Below the pieces are notes generated by a model. The model saw only the letters and a program-made list of their open reading frames with translations, was not told the origin of the DNA and searched no databases. This document shows positions 15,045 through 23,393 of a stretch of 45,204 nt of DNA, piece by piece. Position 1 is the first letter of the stretch. Each line of letters begins with the position of its first letter. The position numbers and the translations under genes are program-made. Source of the DNA: a virus; the IMG/VR virus record IMGVR_UViG_3300020020_000071, positions 1 to 45,204 of that record; one strand, written 5' to 3'.

Positions 15045-15587
15045 TCAGCCGGAAGTTCCTAGAGCTGCTCTTCGTTGAGCATTCAAAGAGCGATTTCTTT
15101 GAGCCAATTCTCGCTTACCCATCTTCTTTGCAGGCTTACTCTTTTCACTAAAAACCTTTACCAATGTCAACAAACGATTCAAATGCCAATGTTCACATTC
15201 GATTGGAATATTCATCGAGAACATCCAATAATAAATGAGTTCTGCTGTTATAATTTCTCGACCTGGTTTGAAACCTTGTTTATCACTGAACCAAGTAGCA
15301 GTCATCTTTGCACTGATGTATCTATTAATGTCCTCTATGTTACTTTTGGAAAGTTTATGGAAAATTTCTTCCGGGGCATTTTTGGTCAAAGTCATTGCCT
15401 TTATATACCAAAAAAGCTCGTCTGGAGATTTGTCTTTGGTATTAAGGAACGGCTTTTCGAAATGCGACTCCCATTTTGACAGTGAGACCAAAGAATGCTC
15501 TAAGACTAAGACAAAAGACTCAGAATCAAGGAATTCACTCTTTGCTTCGTCGAAATCTTCAGAAAGAGTAACAGTAATAGTGAGCAT
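15045..15587 (-). CDS. Tail assembly chaperone
   Basis: A 180-residue protein with HSLVSLSKWESHFEKPFL, MTATWFSDK, VITAELIYYWM-like (IITAELIYYWMF), HWHLNRLLTLVKV and a basic end (KKMGKRELAQRNRSLNAQRR). I recognise this pattern as a conserved protein between tail-tube and tape-measure genes of many Gram-positive phages, the position of tail assembly chaperones. I see no slippery site plus second open frame, so the programmed frameshift common in this gene slot is not apparent. ATG at 15585-15587 follows AAAGGAG. Confidence 0.7.
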   Translation of the reverse strand: MLTITVTLSEDFDEAKSEFLDSESFVLVLEHSLVSLSKWESHFEKPFLNTKDKSPDELFWYIKAMTLTKNAPEEIFHKLSKSNIEDINRYISAKMTATWFSDKQGFKPGREIITAELIYYWMFSMNIPIECEHWHLNRLLTLVKVFSEKSKPAKKMGKRELAQRNRSLNAQRRAALGTSG

Positions 15588-15629
15588 TCTTTGGTCTCCT
15601 TTCTATCAATAGTAAACAAACAGTATGGC

Positions 15630-16499
15630 CTAGGCGAAGATGAAAGCCCACTCGTCGTCGACGATAGCCGGGAACTTGTAGCCAACGGCGGGATGCGCCG
15701 TGACCATAACATCCGTAGTAATAGGGTGAGTACCAGCAGTCTTGACCACACCATCGATCTTGTAGATGACGCCAGTGACCGCCGGGATGGTGACCAGGTC
15801 CGTGGCCGAGGAGTACGTAGGCGCGGTTGGCGTAGCCAAGGTAAGAGCACTGGCGAAGATGGCCAGTACAGCATCTGGCTGAGGTAGTGACGGATCGGAA
15901 CCCACGGTGCCATAAAGGAAGTCCTCGAGCTCGGCCAAATCAGCCGGAGGCACCTTAGTCGAGTCGACACACAAATATGAGGTCGGTTTGAACCCAGTAA
16001 TGGACACGGGCGTGGTCCAGAACTCCCAACTGAATGCAACCGCTTCAGGAGAGTCGTTAATCGTATTGAAATTCTTCTCAGATGGAGAAGCCTTAGCTCC
16101 ATAAACAAGATGAAGCTTGTAGCCATGCTCCTCCGCCTCTAGATCGTTGCCGAGACGGGTCCGATAACTGAAACCAAACGACTTACGAGGCTGCTGACCA
16201 ACGTAAACACCTGGCTCAGGCTGAGCAGTGCCATCGCACTCCCCAAACTCATCCGGATAAGTGAAAGCCTCAATTGTTCCCGAGAATTCTTCAATAGAAA
16301 GCAGATTGAGGTACTTGATGTTGTCCGCATATTGCGCGGTAGCTTCTGCACCGGTCGGAGCCTCGGTCACAGCGGTCAGACCATTCCATGCAAAGCCAGT
16401 GACGTAGTCACCACTTACATCAGGAAGGTACAAAACACCATGATCGACGCCAGTCTCATAGAGATGCTCACCGACCAGATCCCATGCCAATTCAGCCAT
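15630..16499 (-). CDS. Major tail (tube) protein with C-terminal Ig-like domain
   Basis: The first 215 residues form the tail-tube core (see the paralogue at 14251-15033). The last 70 residues are a separate Ig-like module: TPTAPTYSSATDLVTIPAV, a YKIDGVVKTAGTH hairpin, VMVTAHPAVGYKF and the closing DDEWAFIFA. The major capsid protein ends with a module of the same pattern (VEDEWTFTFDA). Such decoration domains are known from tail tubes and capsids and often bind sugars weakly. ATG at 16497-16499 follows GAGGAG. The gene lies after the head-tail connectors, the usual place for the main tube protein. Confidence 0.85.
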   Translation of the reverse strand: MAELAWDLVGEHLYETGVDHGVLYLPDVSGDYVTGFAWNGLTAVTEAPTGAEATAQYADNIKYLNLLSIEEFSGTIEAFTYPDEFGECDGTAQPEPGVYVGQQPRKSFGFSYRTRLGNDLEAEEHGYKLHLVYGAKASPSEKNFNTINDSPEAVAFSWEFWTTPVSITGFKPTSYLCVDSTKVPPADLAELEDFLYGTVGSDPSLPQPDAVLAIFASALTLATPTAPTYSSATDLVTIPAVTGVIYKIDGVVKTAGTHPITTDVMVTAHPAVGYKFPAIVDDEWAFIFA

Positions 16500-16510
16500 T
16501 GCACTTCTCC

Positions 16511-16816
16511 TCAGAAGTAGAGAACAAACACGTCGTGGTTGAGATTTTCTGCCACAAAAGATCTGTTAAATATACATTGTGGTAGGGAAGCAACCTTCTT
16601 AGGAATCACACTATCAGGATCCCTATCGATCACAGTTACTGAATATCGCGTAGTTAGGGAATACGGCCTATTGTCAGCGAACTTAGTATCCATATCATCT
16701 CTTTTGTAAACAATGCATGGATACGACATTTGCACACTGGCTGGAGGTTGAAAATATACAAACTCACTCTCAAGGAGAGCTTCAAGAAGTGTCTGAAGTT
16801 CAAGCCGTTGGCCCAT
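16511..16816 (-). CDS. Tail terminator/head-tail joining protein, 101 aa
   Basis: Short alpha/beta protein with LQTLLEALLESEFVYFQPPA, YPCIVYKRDD and YSVTVIDRDPDS, the pattern of minor tail (tail terminator or joining) proteins. It lies between the 108-aa connector and the major tail protein, which fits. ATG at 16814-16816 is 8 bases from GGGAGG; a GTG nine bases upstream is too close to that site. It overlaps the upstream gene by 17 bases. Confidence 0.65.
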   Translation of the reverse strand: MGQRLELQTLLEALLESEFVYFQPPASVQMSYPCIVYKRDDMDTKFADNRPYSLTTRYSVTVIDRDPDSVIPKKVASLPQCIFNRSFVAENLNHDVFVLYF

Positions 16817-17126
16817 GATAGACACCTCCCAACCTCAACAGTAAGCGGGGACGCTGCACTTCAACGTCTACAACTTTCCACAGAGTCCCCGCCCAGCTGA
16901 CATACCGGATGGCAAAGAAATGTTCATTGGCATACGGGTCCGCAACGATGCTGATAGAATTACTAACAGAGAGATTTGGGTTGACCTTTTCTCCCTCATA
17001 ATCAAGCTTTCGTTTATTCTGAAGCACTTCACCAAAATATGAACGCTCGGTTATGGTATCTTCCCATACTCCATTAGAAATTTCCACAGCTTCGCCATAT
17101 CCGACTACGCCGGAAAACTTTGCCAT
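16800..17126 (-). CDS. Head closure protein, 108 aa
   Basis: A beta-rich protein with KFSGVVGYGEAVEISNGVWE and DTITERSYFGEVLQNKRKLD, and IRYVSWAGTLWKVVDVEVQR, characteristic of the small head-tail connector (head closure) found behind the capsid gene in many actinophages. ATG at 17124-17126 follows GGAGG. It forms a set with the next two genes in building the neck. Confidence 0.65.
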   Translation of the reverse strand: MAKFSGVVGYGEAVEISNGVWEDTITERSYFGEVLQNKRKLDYEGEKVNPNLSVSNSISIVADPYANEHFFAIRYVSWAGTLWKVVDVEVQRPRLLLRLGGVYHGPTA

Positions 17127-17143
17127 TTAATATTACCTCCGTA

Positions 17144-19195
17144 CTACGCGTCGAAGGTGAAGGTCCACTCATCCTCAACGTTGGTGGCGAAGTGGTGCGT
17201 GGCCGGGTTGGTCGGAGTAGCTTCAACCGTAACACTGGTACCATCAGCAAGAACGATCGGGAACGAAGCAGTCACAGTCGTACCAACGGCAACCTGAGTA
17301 CCATTATAAGTGACCACACCATCGAATGCCTTGACCTTGTAAGTCACGTTGGCGGTGTTAACGATTGTAACGTTCTGAGCCAACTGAGTCGGAGAAGCTG
17401 GGGTTATAAGAACAGAAGCCAACACAGTAGCCTTGAATACAAGCGCCGAACGAATCTTGGTAAGAGCACCAGACAAACGAGTTTCGATCAGGTACTTGTA
17501 CTGGTTGTAATCGATGTCGAAGTCATCAAACATCGATACTTCGCCACCCTTGTCGGCACCCAGAGAGTAATCCTGAAGGTTGACCATAATTGCGACAACA
17601 TTAGGCTCTCGTTCCATAGCCTCGACCGGGACAATCGAAGAAACCCGAAGATCGTTAGCCAACTCTTCCAGATTCCGGTAGATGCGACGATTGTCACCAT
17701 CACGAAGTGTCAACATCTCAGAAATATGAAGTTCCGTGGTGTAAAGAGTGGGTGTACCAGTACCCTTGTAGTGACGACGATTCTTGATCACAGCGTCAAC
17801 AAACTCCAAATATGAAGAACTGGCGTCGAGAAGGTTGACATTAACTATTGCCGCATACAGATCATCGTCATTCAGAATCGAACGAATACCGGCGCCATCA
17901 GTCGCGCCTGCAGGATCCTTGATCTTGTCTTCATCGTCGACCTCACGGCCATCACCAATCAGAACCGCAACCGCAAGTTCCTCGTCCAACATAAGACGCA
18001 TTTCGAACTTCATCCACGCCACCACATCCAAATCAGTGATGTCGATGATGTCGTCCCGATCCAGTTTCTGCTTCTTGTAGACAGTTGTCGGGGTGGTCGT
18101 ACGCTTGGTAAGACCGAACCACTCTTCCTTCTTCAAACTTCCCTTGACGTAGCCCTTGGCTCGAGCTTCATCGAGGGTCAGATCAGCCACGAGAGACTTG
18201 ATCCGAGAAAATGGGGTGTGCCTAGTGCCATTGAGCACACCAGCAACCCACTCAGTCCGCCGCTTGTCGAACTCCGGACGATCCATGACCGCTTTGGCGT
18301 CCGGGAACAGAAGATCGATGTCGTTGATGCCGTGAGCAAGAGCATACTCCTCCACGGCTTCCTTCATTGAGCCAGACTTTTGAGCCGAAGCGACAATTCC
18401 CTTGATGGCATCATGAGTGAGGGTGGGCCTCTCACCCTGAGCAGGGGCGCCGTTCTGCTCGAAGACATTATGCGTCACGGTGGTATTTCCTTCCTGGTGG
18501 TTGAGGTTTTCGCCCTCGGTGGTGCCTTCGGCAGGAGTACCTTCGGCAGGAGGCTCTTCAGTACTTCCTTCAGTAGTTTCAGTCGCCGATTGTGACAAAT
18601 CGCCAGGTTCTTCTCCGCTGGCAGCAACGCCGACCATGTAATGAACGAGATTCTTCTGTTCCTCGCTCAAAGTATCGTAAACATCCCGAAGAGTAGGTCC
18701 ACTATCCGAAGAAGAACCGCTGTCAGCATGTACAAGATCAAGTTCAAGACCGGTGTGGATAATTGCCTCATCCGCAAGGGTCTCAATTTCGCCATCACTA
18801 TGCTCAACAGCAATGTAATCGATAAGAGCACCTGGATTAGCACCCTTAAGTGATAGACTGACTTCACAAATCATACCATGAAGAACTTGCTTAGCTTTCT
18901 CGACAAGTTGGTTAGCATAGATGGATAGAGCATTGACATCCTTGTGCTCTACTAATGCTTTTGCGTTCTGACCTTGTTTTGTATCGTTGAAGAAACCGTA
19001 AGAATAAACACCATCCTCACGAGCTTCCAGAATCACGTGACCAAGCACGTTCTCGGGATTATTATGCCCATGCTGCCAAACCAGAGGAACCTGGACGCCA
19101 TCCATGTGCTGAAAAGCGTTATTAGTAATGGTTCGGCCGTCGGAGCACCTGAGACCAGCCTTAGTGGCATAGCCGCCAAAGTCAGCTGCTTCCAT
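17144..19195 (-). CDS. Prohead protease-major capsid protein fusion with Ig-like domain
   Basis: One 683-residue polypeptide. Residues 1-155 are an HK97-type prohead protease (WQHGHNN with His42/His44; ICEVSLSLKGANPGALID with the catalytic Ser near 113-115). Residues 166-250 are a Glu/Thr/Pro-rich linker with VYDTLSEEQKNLVHYMVG. Residues 260-595 are an HK97-fold major capsid protein (TRHTPFSRIKSLVADLTLDE, EEWFGLTKRTTTPTTVYKKQ). Residues 597-683 are an Ig-like domain ending EDEWTFTFDA. The start ATG at 19193-19195 follows AAGGAGGGAG; the longer frame upstream lies inside the portal gene. Maturation must include self-cleavage between protease/scaffold and capsid parts. Confidence 0.88.
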   Translation of the reverse strand: MEAADFGGYATKAGLRCSDGRTITNNAFQHMDGVQVPLVWQHGHNNPENVLGHVILEAREDGVYSYGFFNDTKQGQNAKALVEHKDVNALSIYANQLVEKAKQVLHGMICEVSLSLKGANPGALIDYIAVEHSDGEIETLADEAIIHTGLELDLVHADSGSSSDSGPTLRDVYDTLSEEQKNLVHYMVGVAASGEEPGDLSQSATETTEGSTEEPPAEGTPAEGTTEGENLNHQEGNTTVTHNVFEQNGAPAQGERPTLTHDAIKGIVASAQKSGSMKEAVEEYALAHGINDIDLLFPDAKAVMDRPEFDKRRTEWVAGVLNGTRHTPFSRIKSLVADLTLDEARAKGYVKGSLKKEEWFGLTKRTTTPTTVYKKQKLDRDDIIDITDLDVVAWMKFEMRLMLDEELAVAVLIGDGREVDDEDKIKDPAGATDGAGIRSILNDDDLYAAIVNVNLLDASSSYLEFVDAVIKNRRHYKGTGTPTLYTTELHISEMLTLRDGDNRRIYRNLEELANDLRVSSIVPVEAMEREPNVVAIMVNLQDYSLGADKGGEVSMFDDFDIDYNQYKYLIETRLSGALTKIRSALVFKATVLASVLITPASPTQLAQNVTIVNTANVTYKVKAFDGVVTYNGTQVAVGTTVTASFPIVLADGTSVTVEATPTNPATHHFATNVEDEWTFTFDA

Positions 19196-20444
19196 TTTGA
19201 CTGTCTCCCTCCTTTTTTGTTGGTAATTGTTGGGATGGCTCCGACGGAGCCGGTTCTGGTTCCGGCATACTTGGATTCCGAAGTTCGTCGGCCTTCGGAT
19301 CCTTAGATGGTTTCCAACCAATAGCCGTTCTAATGTCATTAGGAGAAGCGATCTCACCACGAATGAAGACGTCGGCAATCTCAGCAACCTCACTAATAGG
19401 TACAAGCTTGAATGGATCACGGAAGAAACGGATAGACTGCTTTTGAGTACGAGCCGTCTTAGTTAGGAAGGTACGTCGCATGGCTTCGACCACAGCAGTT
19501 ACAATAGGCTCAATAGTCCGGTTAATGTAGTTCAACATGGTCTTTTCATCGGCTGTACCATTCATAACCTCAGGAGTTAGACCGAGTTGTGCGTAAAGCA
19601 TGTTTGTCAGGAACTCTACTTGCTTTAATAGATTGTTTTCTGTAGGACGGTTAAGTTGTATTACCTTCTCCGTACCATCTATATAAGCAATACCGTATTG
19701 ACTATCTTTCATTTGATGCTCAAGATCTGTTTTACGTTGATACGCTTGTTGACGTCTAGCTTCTGACTTAACTACATAAGGAAGTTGAATGATTAAATCG
19801 AGTCGACCCGAGCTAGATTGTTCATCCACTGCATCTAAAAGATTCAATTTTCGGATCAAACGCTGAAGAGTCGAGTTCGGTTCATTCATAACTGGATACA
19901 ACGGATTCTCAACTATCGCTACGAATCTCTTCTCGAGAGTAATCTCTTCTCGTTGCCCAGTATCCTCTCTATAAAGAAGCATTCGAACATGCCTCGGCAT
20001 CCAACCAGTAATCTCACCAACTCTAAGAGTCTTGATGTCGAAACTGCCCGAATCTGCTGGATTAATAGTTGTATCAACAGGAACAACAGCAGCAACGCCT
20101 CTATCGAAAAGTGTTAATGCAATGTCTTGACGTAACTGTCGAGCAGCTTGATCTAAATTCGCTTCAACAGTAAGACAGTTATTTAATCCACTTTCAACTT
20201 CTTCAGCATATCGATCTTGATCATCCAATCGAACATGCTTTAATTCAACTGAGGCTACGTCAATACTCAATCGAGTAAATATAGAGGAGATGATTGAACG
20301 CTCATTAGACCAGCGAAGTCTTGACCGATCAGGACGAACACCAAAAGTCATTCCTTCTGCATAACTAACCACACGGTCAGTATCCTGGTTTTTGAACGCG
20401 TTCCAGGCGTGCCACAACTTTTTCACGTTTGAAAATATTGCCAT
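19182..20444 (-). CDS. Portal protein
   Basis: A 420-residue protein after the large terminase and before the capsid fusion, with portal features: RSIISSIFTRLSIDVASVEL near the N-terminus, and VEFLTNMLYAQLGLTPEVMN, GTADEKTMLNYINRTIEPIV and IRTAIGWKP in the C-terminal half. The C-terminus is Pro/Glu-rich and disordered. It forms the dodecameric DNA entry ring at one capsid vertex. ATG at 20442-20444 follows GGGAGG. It overlaps the capsid gene by 14 bases. Confidence 0.85.
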   Translation of the reverse strand: MAIFSNVKKLWHAWNAFKNQDTDRVVSYAEGMTFGVRPDRSRLRWSNERSIISSIFTRLSIDVASVELKHVRLDDQDRYAEEVESGLNNCLTVEANLDQAARQLRQDIALTLFDRGVAAVVPVDTTINPADSGSFDIKTLRVGEITGWMPRHVRMLLYREDTGQREEITLEKRFVAIVENPLYPVMNEPNSTLQRLIRKLNLLDAVDEQSSSGRLDLIIQLPYVVKSEARRQQAYQRKTDLEHQMKDSQYGIAYIDGTEKVIQLNRPTENNLLKQVEFLTNMLYAQLGLTPEVMNGTADEKTMLNYINRTIEPIVTAVVEAMRRTFLTKTARTQKQSIRFFRDPFKLVPISEVAEIADVFIRGEIASPNDIRTAIGWKPSKDPKADELRNPSMPEPEPAPSEPSQQLPTKKEGDSQNGSS

Positions 20445-20488
20445 GAGTCACCTCCCTTCCTACGATAGAGAATATCGACGTGGTTTAA

Positions 20489-20890
20489 CTAAGCTCTTGC
20501 TCGGGCCTCATCTACTTTATTCTGTGTTCTGAGTCGAGCAGCAGACAAGACACCAATCCCAACAAGACCAAGCGGACCACCAATTACGGCCAAAGCGACT
20601 TTTTCACCATGTGTAATACGAGCCGCAGTCACTCGATCTTCATTCAAATCAAAGTCGCGCTTAGCTTTGTCTCTCTTCTTGGCTGCGGCTGATCGAGCCG
20701 AAGCCGTAGGAGCTTTCCTTGCCTGCTTATCAAGTTTATGAATTTCACCAGCTCGAGCTTGCTGTCTATTTCGGGCCGATCGGATTTCCGGACTTGTGGA
20801 ATGCTTTTTACGTACACCCCACTGCATACCCTTAACTCCGAAGTGCTCGAGGACTTCCTCTAAAGGCGGATTCACCCCATTCAACATCAT
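20489..20890 (-). CDS. Small protein with GVKGMxWGVR motif, 133 aa
   Basis: Near its start (residues 16-28) it carries HFGVKGMQWGVRK, a motif found in many Gram-positive phage structural-block proteins; a close copy lies at residues 180-192 of the 2H phosphoesterase at 23394-24257. The middle is a highly basic helical region rich in Arg, Lys and Ala, followed by a hydrophobic segment (KVALAVIGGPLGLVGIGVL) near the C-terminus. The ATG overlaps the large-terminase stop (ATGA). The role is unknown; its position between terminase and portal suggests a minor capsid or internal protein. Confidence 0.75.
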   Translation of the reverse strand: MMLNGVNPPLEEVLEHFGVKGMQWGVRKKHSTSPEIRSARNRQQARAGEIHKLDKQARKAPTASARSAAAKKRDKAKRDFDLNEDRVTAARITHGEKVALAVIGGPLGLVGIGVLSAARLRTQNKVDEARARA

Positions 20891-22632
20891 TCGAAGGCCT
20901 CCTTATTCAACTTGTATGCCACAAAAGCATCCATCATAGCAGCGACATTATCAATCTTCTCATCATACCGTTTCTTAAGAAGTTTCCTGTTTCCGTTCGT
21001 GTCTTCCATTGTAATACAATTACCCATAGCAAATGTCATTAACGCTTGGTCAAATATAAGTTGTCTTTCTTCACTAAGATTCTTAAGTTCACCAAGCGGA
21101 ACGGATTCCGTTCGAGCTCCCTGAATTACTTTCTCAATTCCAAAAGGACCATTCTCAGCTTCCCATCGAGTAACGAATTCCTTTGCGTTGTACGGGTCGA
21201 AACCGAGTGTACGAACATCATACCTTGATGATTCAATGAAAGCATCGAGATCATCATAAACCTCCATCATATCGAGAATTGTTCCCTCGAGTACGTGAAG
21301 ACTACCTTCATTAATGAACTCATCGTACTTTTGTCGCATTGCCCCAGGAAGCTTCATCAACGTAAGAGAAGTGATGTAACTGCGTGTCTTGATACCAAAA
21401 CCACCACGACGCAAAGGGAACAGGAAGGTAAATGCACAGAAGTCGTCACCTTGTGACAGGTCAGCACCAAGCGAACAAGGCATCTCCCAAAATTCTCTTG
21501 GGCGATGTGGTAATGTCTCTTCGTAAGTAAAGAAGTAAGTGTAGCCTTCCATTGGGATGCCAAAACGCTTAGCCAAAATATCATTCCGAGAAGCAGGCGC
21601 CTTTTCAGCTCTTTCAACGTCTAACTGATACGTTTCGTACGTTACTGTCAAACCAAGATTAGGATTCGCCTTTGGCCACATGGCCGGATTGGCAACTTCA
21701 TCGATGTCATCCAACTTATAATGCCAAATCGACACGTGTGGAGCGAAGTAATCGCCTTTTAGTATCTCAGCGAGTTCCATTTTGATTGTATCACCAGAAC
21801 CGTTTCGAACTGTTCCTTCAGAACTGATAGCAACAATCAAATAGTCTTCCAGTTTTGAAGCTCCTTGTTCTACAGCACCGACAACATCTTCTCTAATGTC
21901 TCCAGAAAGCCACTCATCAATAGTGGAGATCTTAGGACGAAGACCCTGAAGCTTGTTAATGGTCATAGGTCGAACTTCGACAAGAGAACCGGTAAGGAAG
22001 TTCTCTATACCCTTCTTAGTAGATGCAAGCTTCTGTCTATTAGCACGAGAACCAGTAGTATTCTGCATTGACCCCTCAGTCAAGAACTGGAATAGAGGGC
22101 CTCGACTACGGGTAACGGCCGTTCGGATCGGCGACATCACCTCATCAGCCTGCTTCATCGTAGGCGATGTAGTGATTTGATGTGTGGTGGTTGTATCGAC
22201 ATTGAGATAGTAGTTCTGTATGCATGAAGCATACATCGACTTGGCGGCACCTCGAGCCACGATCAAATATTGCTTAGTGGTAAGTCGTTTCTTTACAAGT
22301 TTCTTAATGTACTTACCACCACGATTACCCTTCGATGGTACATAGACTTGTCGATCGATGAAATAATACCAACCAAAGATCTGTTCTGACCATAACTTGA
22401 ATGAAGGGAGTAGATGAAGATCTCCACCATCAGTTGTAGTGAGCTCATTCTCACAGAAACGAATGAATCCTTCAACCGCTTGATCGTCATACCAATAGTA
22501 GGGGTTGGCAATTAGCGCATCGATACGATTCATCTCTTGAGCGATCTCCCGATTAACAGGAATCTCGCCACGCAGAACCGCGTCACGAAACTGACCATAG
22601 TAGATCGGTACCGCTTTGTTCGATAACGCCAT
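20887..22632 (-). CDS. terL: Terminase large subunit
   Basis: 581 residues. The ATPase domain holds the Walker A-like LIVARGAAKSMYASC and, about 110 residues later, the Walker B KISTIDEWLSG; the nuclease domain holds acidic clusters GADLSQGDD, LGFDPYNAKEF and EKIDNVAAMMDAF, which would bind the metal ions. It powers DNA packaging through the portal and cuts the concatemer. ATG at 22630-22632 follows GGGAGGG; a TTG two codons upstream is less likely. The small subunit candidate lies 6 kb away. Confidence 0.92.
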   Translation of the reverse strand: MALSNKAVPIYYGQFRDAVLRGEIPVNREIAQEMNRIDALIANPYYWYDDQAVEGFIRFCENELTTTDGGDLHLLPSFKLWSEQIFGWYYFIDRQVYVPSKGNRGGKYIKKLVKKRLTTKQYLIVARGAAKSMYASCIQNYYLNVDTTTTHQITTSPTMKQADEVMSPIRTAVTRSRGPLFQFLTEGSMQNTTGSRANRQKLASTKKGIENFLTGSLVEVRPMTINKLQGLRPKISTIDEWLSGDIREDVVGAVEQGASKLEDYLIVAISSEGTVRNGSGDTIKMELAEILKGDYFAPHVSIWHYKLDDIDEVANPAMWPKANPNLGLTVTYETYQLDVERAEKAPASRNDILAKRFGIPMEGYTYFFTYEETLPHRPREFWEMPCSLGADLSQGDDFCAFTFLFPLRRGGFGIKTRSYITSLTLMKLPGAMRQKYDEFINEGSLHVLEGTILDMMEVYDDLDAFIESSRYDVRTLGFDPYNAKEFVTRWEAENGPFGIEKVIQGARTESVPLGELKNLSEERQLIFDQALMTFAMGNCITMEDTNGNRKLLKKRYDEKIDNVAAMMDAFVAYKLNKEAFE

Positions 22633-22649
22633 TACCAACCCTCCCTAGT

Positions 22650-22934
22650 CTACAGAGCAAACCACTTCCAGGAGGTCGGAACAACGCTGTAAGTGATTGC
22701 GATTGTACTACCCGGACGTAGGAAGAATGCGCCAACAATGCGACCGGTAGTGGCACCATCAACAGCAACGACGGTCACGGTACCACCAACAATTTCAACC
22801 CACATAAGATGTGGAGAAGTGTTGGCAACAGCAACTGTTGAAGCAGGAATAGCTGGCTTACCAAGCCAGTCGCCGACGGGCTTCTGCGCCTCGGCGGCAG
22901 CCAGAGTCGTATTGAGTTGATCGACGTCTACCAT
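22650..22934 (-). CDS. Small putative virion protein, 94 aa
   Basis: A compact beta-rich protein (PASTVAVANTSPHLMWVEIV, GGTVTVVAVDG, GAFFLRPGSTIAITYSVVP) without a signal or transmembrane helix. Pattern and place, upstream of the large terminase and after the tail-fibre block, resemble small virion or receptor-binding accessory proteins. ATG at 22932-22934 follows GAAGGAGA. I do not recognise a named family. Confidence 0.65.
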   Translation of the reverse strand: MVDVDQLNTTLAAAEAQKPVGDWLGKPAIPASTVAVANTSPHLMWVEIVGGTVTVVAVDGATTGRIVGAFFLRPGSTIAITYSVVPTSWKWFAL

Positions 22935-22959
22935 GACTAAATCTCCTTCTAGTTGATTC

Positions 22960-23385
22960 TTAAAGTTTGATAAACAAAGCGATAGCTGAAATAATCAAAC
23001 CGAACGCTATTGCGATCTGTCCATATACAGCACTTCCCCCGCGAGATCCAGAGACGAAGTCTAAAATAGGTTTCAATGTAGCTTCAAGTTTTTCAGATAA
23101 AGCAGTAAGATCACCACGAGAAGCATAATGACCGCGCTCTCGCTCGATCTGTGAACGAAGTTCATTAGCTTTCTCATCTTTATAGGTTTGAATCTCTCGA
23201 GCTAATTGAAGAGCGGCGAGATCAGCTACTTCTTTAATCTTAAGAGCCTTTTCTCGTTCTATGCTAACTTCAGCATACCGTCGATCGCGTTCCGCCCACA
23301 ATTTATCACGCTCTGCTTGTACGGCCACAAGATGCGCGTAGATAGGAATATACGACTTTCTACGCCATATAACATCCTCCAGCAT
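22960..23385 (-). CDS. Coiled-coil protein with C-terminal membrane anchor, 141 aa
   Basis: Residues 20-105 form a long, highly charged coiled coil (VQAERDKLWAERDRRYAEV, IEREKALKIKEVADLAALQL). The C-terminus is one transmembrane helix (YGQIAIAFGLIISAIALFIK). The layout, helix bundle plus tail anchor, is common in a phage protein family found beside virion or lysis genes, and a second holin or membrane-linked role is possible. ATG at 23383-23385 follows GTAGGAGGGG. Confidence 0.7.
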   Translation of the reverse strand: MLEDVIWRRKSYIPIYAHLVAVQAERDKLWAERDRRYAEVSIEREKALKIKEVADLAALQLAREIQTYKDEKANELRSQIERERGHYASRGDLTALSEKLEATLKPILDFVSGSRGGSAVYGQIAIAFGLIISAIALFIKL

Positions 23386-23393
23386 CTCCCCTC

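Noticed and set aside
15045-15587. Programmed frameshift in the tail chaperone gene
   Set aside because: No heptameric slippery sequence followed by an overlapping extension frame was found at the gene's end.
15506-16126. 206-codon minus-strand frame overlapping the major tail gene
   Set aside because: Shadow frame with Leu/Arg/Ser-rich composition inside a well-supported gene.
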